A DNA stretch of 8,465 nucleotides from Thermoprotei archaeon (GTDB lineage: Archaea > Thermoproteota > Thermoprotei_A > Sulfolobales > Ignisphaeraceae), in the NCBI GenBank assembly GCA_003661905.1, contig QMXA01000026.1, forward strand, positions 1-8,465, in the 5' to 3' direction. The notes below the pieces were generated by a model that saw nothing but the letters and a program-made list of their open reading frames with translations, had not been told where the DNA came from and made no database searches. Shown here in pieces: positions 6,165 through 8,465 of this stretch. The position numbers were made by a program, and so were the translations under genes. Numbering within the stretch: position 1 is the first letter of the stretch; the number at the start of each line of letters is the position of its first letter.

Positions 6165-6176
6165 TAAAAAATATTT
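6165..6176 (-). promoter_or_regulatory. A/T run: terminator of the S17e cluster and/or ABCE1 TATA box
   Basis: The minus strand reads AAATATTTTTTA. It lies a few bases after the stop codon of the Glu/Trp-tailed small gene (6181-6183) and 47-56 bases before the ABCE1 start candidates. The T-run could end the upstream transcript while the AAATATTTTT part serves as the ABCE1 TATA box. Both roles are inferred from position and composition. Confidence 0.4.
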
Positions 6177-6180
6177 ATTT

Positions 6181-6327
6181 TCACCACTCTTCTTCCCATT
6201 CTTCCTCTTCTTCCCACCATTCTTCTTCTTCCCATTCTTCCTCTTCTTCCCATTCTTCTTCTCTCATAAACATTTTCAGACCCCTACCATGAACAAGCCT
6301 AGTGCTCAATTTATAAACTTTAATCAT
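6181..6327 (-). CDS. Small protein with a Glu/Trp-only C-terminal tail
   Basis: A 48-residue frame, ATG 6325-6327 to TGA 6181-6183, family not recognised. Residues 1-22 are basic and mixed (MIKVYKLSTRLVHGRGLKMF, then MR). Residues 23-48 are only Glu and Trp, in the pattern E3-W-E5-W-E4-WW-E5-W-E3-W, with Trp as the last residue. The Glu codons alternate GAA and GAG while the peptide stays Glu, which favours coding on this strand. The first codon is 18 bases after the Cgi121 stop, in the same direction, and a T-run follows the stop, so it looks like the last gene of the S17e-Urm1-Cgi121 unit. The ribosome binding site before ATG 6327 is poor. AGGGGT stands 6 bases before an internal ATG (6271-6273), which would give a 30-residue tail-only peptide. 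It could bind basic proteins or RNA-binding partners such as ribosomal proteins; that is a guess. A purine-rich simple repeat without coding function is the alternative. Confidence 0.5.
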   Translation of the reverse strand: MIKVYKLSTRLVHGRGLKMFMREEEWEEEEEWEEEEWWEEEEEWEEEW

Positions 6328-6345
6328 GAAACTACTATGGAATCC

Positions 6346-6837
6346 TTAAGCTACTAATTTAAGCACCTCAATCTCACTCATTTTCTCTAGTTCGTAACAA
6401 AGCTCAGGAAGTGTACAGACAGGTGCCTTACCTTTTTTAAGTAATTTATTGATATTCAATCTCTTCACTCGACTCATTAGTAATTGTGGAGTCTTCCTTA
6501 GGAGTTCATTAATCTTCTCCGTATCTCTACAGGCAATTATAACTAAGCCCTTAGTTCCTTCTACAGCACCACAAACTCTTATAGCATCTCTAATTTGTCT
6601 AGTTCCACTTATTCTGAGTAGTAATTCAAGGGATGGTCTTCTAGCAATTGTGGATCCTTTATTAAGTGCTAAGTATGTTTCTAAAATTGATAGTAATAAA
6701 TGATGTGGGCCTGTAACTGCTTCTTCTCTAATAATTTGTGCAATGCAGTTACTCCTTTCGGATTCTTTCAATAGCTCATCAATTCTTTCAATAATTACCT
6801 TTTCTACCTCTAATAGAGCTATATATATTTTGTTCAA
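6346..6837 (-). CDS. cgi121: KEOPS complex subunit Cgi121
   Basis: Archaeal Cgi121 belongs to KEOPS, the complex (with Kae1, Bud32, Pcc1) that puts threonylcarbamoyl on A37 of tRNAs reading ANN codons. It binds the tRNA 3' CCA end and Bud32. The 163-residue protein shows the family core: TGPHHLLLSILETYLALN (42-59), then STIARRPSLELLLRISGTRQ (62-81), I and CGAVEG (89-94). The N-terminal 40 residues are helical and weakly conserved, and a basic stretch (RVKRLNINKLLKKGK, 123-137) near the C-terminus may help bind tRNA. The start is TTG (6835-6837), preceded by GGTGG with 7 bases spacing inside the end of the Urm1-like gene, which ends 3 bases upstream, so translation of the two is likely coupled. 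No other KEOPS gene lies in the window. Confidence 0.88.
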   Translation of the reverse strand: MNKIYIALLEVEKVIIERIDELLKESERSNCIAQIIREEAVTGPHHLLLSILETYLALNKGSTIARRPSLELLLRISGTRQIRDAIRVCGAVEGTKGLVIIACRDTEKINELLRKTPQLLMSRVKRLNINKLLKKGKAPVCTLPELCYELEKMSEIEVLKLVA

Positions 6838-6840
6838 TAC

Positions 6841-7125
6841 CTAGCCACCGTGTGTATAGGGCACTAAGTCTATAGAACTATTACAAGATATCTTAGCATT
6901 TTTACCTCCGAGTAAAAGATAATCTGTTCCATCAATAAATAGTAGATAGCCAGGTCTTAAATTACCATTTTCATCAATGACTGATGATAGTTCCTCGCAC
7001 TTCTTCCTTAGAATGAGCAGAATATCAGATAGATTTACTAGATTATTTTCGATGCATAAATCGTTGAATTCTAGTATTTCACCGCAATTCTCTCTTAAAT
7101 GACCAAAGAGTTTTACGTGGACCAT
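6841..7125 (-). CDS. Urm1/MoaD-like ubiquitin-fold protein ending in Gly-Gly
   Basis: A protein of 94 residues with the beta-grasp outline: first strand VHVKLFGHL, an acidic strand ILEF, a helix SDILLILRKKCEEL (33-46), LLFIDGTDYLLLGG (61-74), and the end IDLVPYTHGG. The C-terminal Gly93-Gly94 is what E1-like enzymes adenylate in Urm1, SAMP and MoaD proteins. The ending THGG is nearer to the LHGG of yeast Urm1 than to the usual MoaD end, which hints at tRNA thiolation or protein conjugation and not molybdopterin synthesis. A MoaD role cannot be ruled out, because no E1 or MoaE gene is in view. ATG 7125 is 9 bases after the S17e stop, and GGAG at the end of S17e can serve as its ribosome binding site (12 bases away). 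It contains four Cys, unusual for this fold in a hyperthermophile. Confidence 0.82.
   Translation of the reverse strand: MVHVKLFGHLRENCGEILEFNDLCIENNLVNLSDILLILRKKCEELSSVIDENGNLRPGYLLFIDGTDYLLLGGKNAKISCNSSIDLVPYTHGG
6844..6849 (-). promoter_or_regulatory. Ribosome binding site of Cgi121 inside the Gly-Gly codons
   Basis: The codons for Gly93-Gly94 (GGT GGC) form GGTGG, which lies 7 bases before the TTG start of Cgi121. This supports the TTG start and points to translational coupling of the two genes. Confidence 0.55.
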
Positions 7126-7134
7126 TTTTTAATT

Positions 7135-7341
7135 CTACTCCTCTCTTTCTCTTTTCTTCATTATTTTAACTAAGTGAGTTACATAACCCGCTATTTGATT
7201 TCTTAATTTCTTAGATGGTGTTTTAAGAACTTTCTTAACCATCTCCTTATTATGATAAAAGTCTTCTGTAAATAAATCAGGGTACATTATTAAGAGTTTC
7301 TTAGCTGTTCTCTTGACTAGCGATATTCTCACTTTCCCCAT
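7135..7341 (-). CDS. rps17e: 30S ribosomal protein S17e
   Basis: A 68-residue protein of the archaeal/eukaryotic small subunit. The opening MGKVRISLVKRTAKKLL, then YPDLFTEDFYHNK (20-32) and the signature SKKLRNQIAGYVTHL (43-57) are characteristic, and the length is normal for archaeal S17e, which lacks the eukaryotic extension. The tail MKKREREE is charged. ATG 7341 is preceded by GGGAG with 5 bases spacing (7347-7351). It is first in a minus-strand unit with the Urm1-like protein and Cgi121, and is transcribed away from the thermosome gene. Confidence 0.95.
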   Translation of the reverse strand: MGKVRISLVKRTAKKLLIMYPDLFTEDFYHNKEMVKKVLKTPSKKLRNQIAGYVTHLVKIMKKREREE

Positions 7342-7346
7342 CTATA

Positions 7347-7351
7347 CTCCC
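7347..7351 (-). promoter_or_regulatory. Ribosome binding site of S17e
   Basis: GGGAG on the minus strand, five bases before ATG 7341. Confidence 0.55.
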
Positions 7352-7372
7352 ATAGCCTCACTATATTGTGAG

Positions 7373-7380
7373 CTAAAAAA
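7373..7380 (-). promoter_or_regulatory. TATA-like box of the S17e unit
   Basis: The minus strand reads TTTTTTAG after an AAGG that could be a BRE. Its centre is about 36 bases before the ATG, close to the thermosome spacing. A second candidate, AATATAG near 7363-7369, is nearer the gene. Confidence 0.4.
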
Positions 7381-7456
7381 CCTTCCTTACTCACTACTAA
7401 CTCATAGAATCCCTTGGTCATGATCCATAAACTCCCTCATCAATTCTCCATTAAAA

Positions 7457-7464
7457 TTTATATA
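7457..7464 (+). promoter_or_regulatory. TATA box of the thermosome gene
   Basis: TTTATATA preceded by an A-rich stretch (TTAAAA) that could act as BRE. The centre is about 43 bases before the ATG, so RNA should start near 7484-7488, leaving a leader of about 15-19 bases that still contains the ribosome binding site. Confidence 0.6.
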
Positions 7465-7485
7465 GAACCGCTGCCAAAGTCTGGC

Positions 7486-7493
7486 AAGGAGGG
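7486..7493 (+). promoter_or_regulatory. Ribosome binding site of the thermosome gene
   Basis: AAGGAGGG, nine bases before ATG 7503. It is the strongest such site in the window, fitting a highly expressed chaperonin. Confidence 0.65.
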
Positions 7494-7502
7494 TTAGAGG
7501 CC

Positions 7503-8465
7503 ATGGCAACTTATGAACCAACAGGTATACCTGTTATAATACTAAAGGAAGGAACAACTAGAACTGCTGGTAAAGATGCTCTAAGAGCTAATATGATGGC
7601 TGCAATAGCTGTTACTGAAATGCTCAAAAGCACATTTGGTCCTAAAGGTATGGATAAGATGCTTGTAGATAGTTTAGGTGATGTGACCATAACTAATGAT
7701 GGAGCAACTATACTCGATAAAATGGATGTTCAACACCCAGCAGCTAAAATGCTTGTCCAAATAGCTAAAGGCCAAGATGAGGAAGTAGGTGATGGAACTA
7801 AAACCTCAGTTATATTTGCTGGTGAATTGCTCAAGAATGCTGAAGAACTATTAGCAAAAGATATACACCCAACAATAATTGTTACAGGCTTCAAAATGGC
7901 ATTAGAGGAAGCTAGTAGAAAAGCTCACGAAATTGCTGAAAGCATATCAGTAGATAATGAAGAGGCACTAATCAATGTAGCTAAGACTGCACTAACTAGC
8001 AAAGCTGTACATGGAGCTAGGGAACACTTAGCAAAGATAGCTGTTAAAGCTGTCAAACAAATAGCTGAGATGAGAGGAGATAGATGGTATGTTGATTTAG
8101 ATAATGTACAAGTAATTAAGAAACATGGAGGAGGTCTTGCAGATAGTAAGTTAGTTTATGGTGTAATACTGGATAAGGAGGTTGTTCATCCTGCTATGCC
8201 TAGGAGAGTTGAGAAAGCTAAAATAGCACTACTAGACTGCCCACTAGAAATAGAAAAACCAGAGATAGATGCTGAAATAAGAATAACAGATCCAACACAA
8301 ATGAGAAAATTCTTGGAAGAAGAGGAGAACATCCTCAAGGGCATGGTTGATAAGATTGGTGGTATTGGTGCTAATGTTGTTATTTGTCAGAAGGGTATTG
8401 ATGATGTAGCACAACACTTCCTAGCAAAGAAAGGAATACTAGCAGTAAGAAGAGTAAAAAGATCA
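7503..8465 (+). CDS. Thermosome subunit (group II chaperonin), partial
   Basis: The ATP-driven protein-folding chamber of archaea, a double ring with built-in lid. The frame is open from ATG 7503 to the window end: 321 codons of an expected 540-560, so the 3' part is missing by truncation of the window, with no internal break. Equatorial ATP-site motifs are clear: TFGPKGMDKMLVD (44-56), TNDGATIL (64-71) and GDGTKTSV (96-103). The intermediate domain follows (TALTSKAV), then the apical domain with HGGGLADSKLVYGVILDKE and the lid-bearing region ending RRVKRS at the edge. Crenarchaea carry two or three paralogous subunits; which one this is cannot be told. Its promoter lies back to back with that of the S17e cluster. 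Confidence 0.97.
   Translation, partial: MATYEPTGIPVIILKEGTTRTAGKDALRANMMAAIAVTEMLKSTFGPKGMDKMLVDSLGDVTITNDGATILDKMDVQHPAAKMLVQIAKGQDEEVGDGTKTSVIFAGELLKNAEELLAKDIHPTIIVTGFKMALEEASRKAHEIAESISVDNEEALINVAKTALTSKAVHGAREHLAKIAVKAVKQIAEMRGDRWYVDLDNVQVIKKHGGGLADSKLVYGVILDKEVVHPAMPRRVEKAKIALLDCPLEIEKPEIDAEIRITDPTQMRKFLEEEENILKGMVDKIGGIGANVVICQKGIDDVAQHFLAKKGILAVRRVKRS

Noticed and set aside
6181..6262. Purine/pyrimidine tract as a CRISPR-like or VNTR array
   Set aside because: Units are irregular and lack spacers of even length; the tract is better explained as the codons of the Glu/Trp tail.
6133..6357. A 74-codon plus-strand frame coding a Phe/Pro/Leu-rich, membrane-like peptide
   Set aside because: It is the exact antisense, in the same codon register, of the Glu/Trp-tailed small gene. 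GAA/GAG changes are silent on the minus strand but swap Phe and Leu on the plus strand, and the operon context is on the minus strand.

Overview
The window looks like a low-GC chromosome segment of a hyperthermophilic crenarchaeon (Thermoproteota, probably Desulfurococcales-like; genus not resolved). The evidence is the gene content: archaeal-type triosephosphate isomerase, bifunctional fructose-1,6-bisphosphate aldolase/phosphatase, ABCE1, KEOPS subunit Cgi121, ribosomal protein S17e, a group II chaperonin and a PaREP1-family protein. TATA-like boxes at short, similar distances from the starts, and GTG/TTG starts with GGTG-type ribosome binding sites, agree with this.

Layout. Positions 1-61 are the 3' end of a plus-strand gene with a T-tract behind it. 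Positions 62-1084 have no intact gene but contain minus-strand reading frames broken by frameshifts and stops, so they look like decaying genes. Positions 1085-1122 are a degraded copy of the 3' half of the intact tRNA-Arg(GCG) at 2203-2277. The two copies have the same orientation and lie 1118 bp apart, which is the arrangement left by an SSV-type integrase acting on a tRNA gene. Between them are a broken integrase-like frame (plus strand), other decayed frames and one intact PaREP1 gene. I read 1085-2240 as the relic of a mostly deleted integrative element.

Positions 2279-4184 (minus) hold a gluconeogenic pair, FBP aldolase/phosphatase then TPI, with tRNA-Arg starting one nucleotide after the TPI stop codon. 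Upstream is ABCE1 (4291-6114), the ribosome-recycling ATPase. Positions 6181-7341 (minus) hold a tight cluster: S17e, a Urm1/MoaD-like ubiquitin-fold protein ending in Gly-Gly, Cgi121, and a 48-residue protein with a Glu/Trp-only tail that I have not seen described. A shared 161-bp intergenic region carries back-to-back promoters for this cluster and for the thermosome subunit at 7503-8465, which runs off the window.

How the genes fit together. The right part is translation and protein quality control: ribosome assembly (S17e), tRNA anticodon-loop modification (Cgi121/KEOPS for t6A37; Urm1-like proteins for U34 thiolation or protein conjugation), ribosome recycling (ABCE1) and folding (thermosome). 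The centre is gluconeogenesis: TPI supplies the DHAP/GAP pair that the bifunctional enzyme condenses and dephosphorylates to fructose-6-phosphate. The left part is accessory sequence in decay. The most interesting items are the Glu/Trp-tailed small protein and the tRNA-bounded relic.
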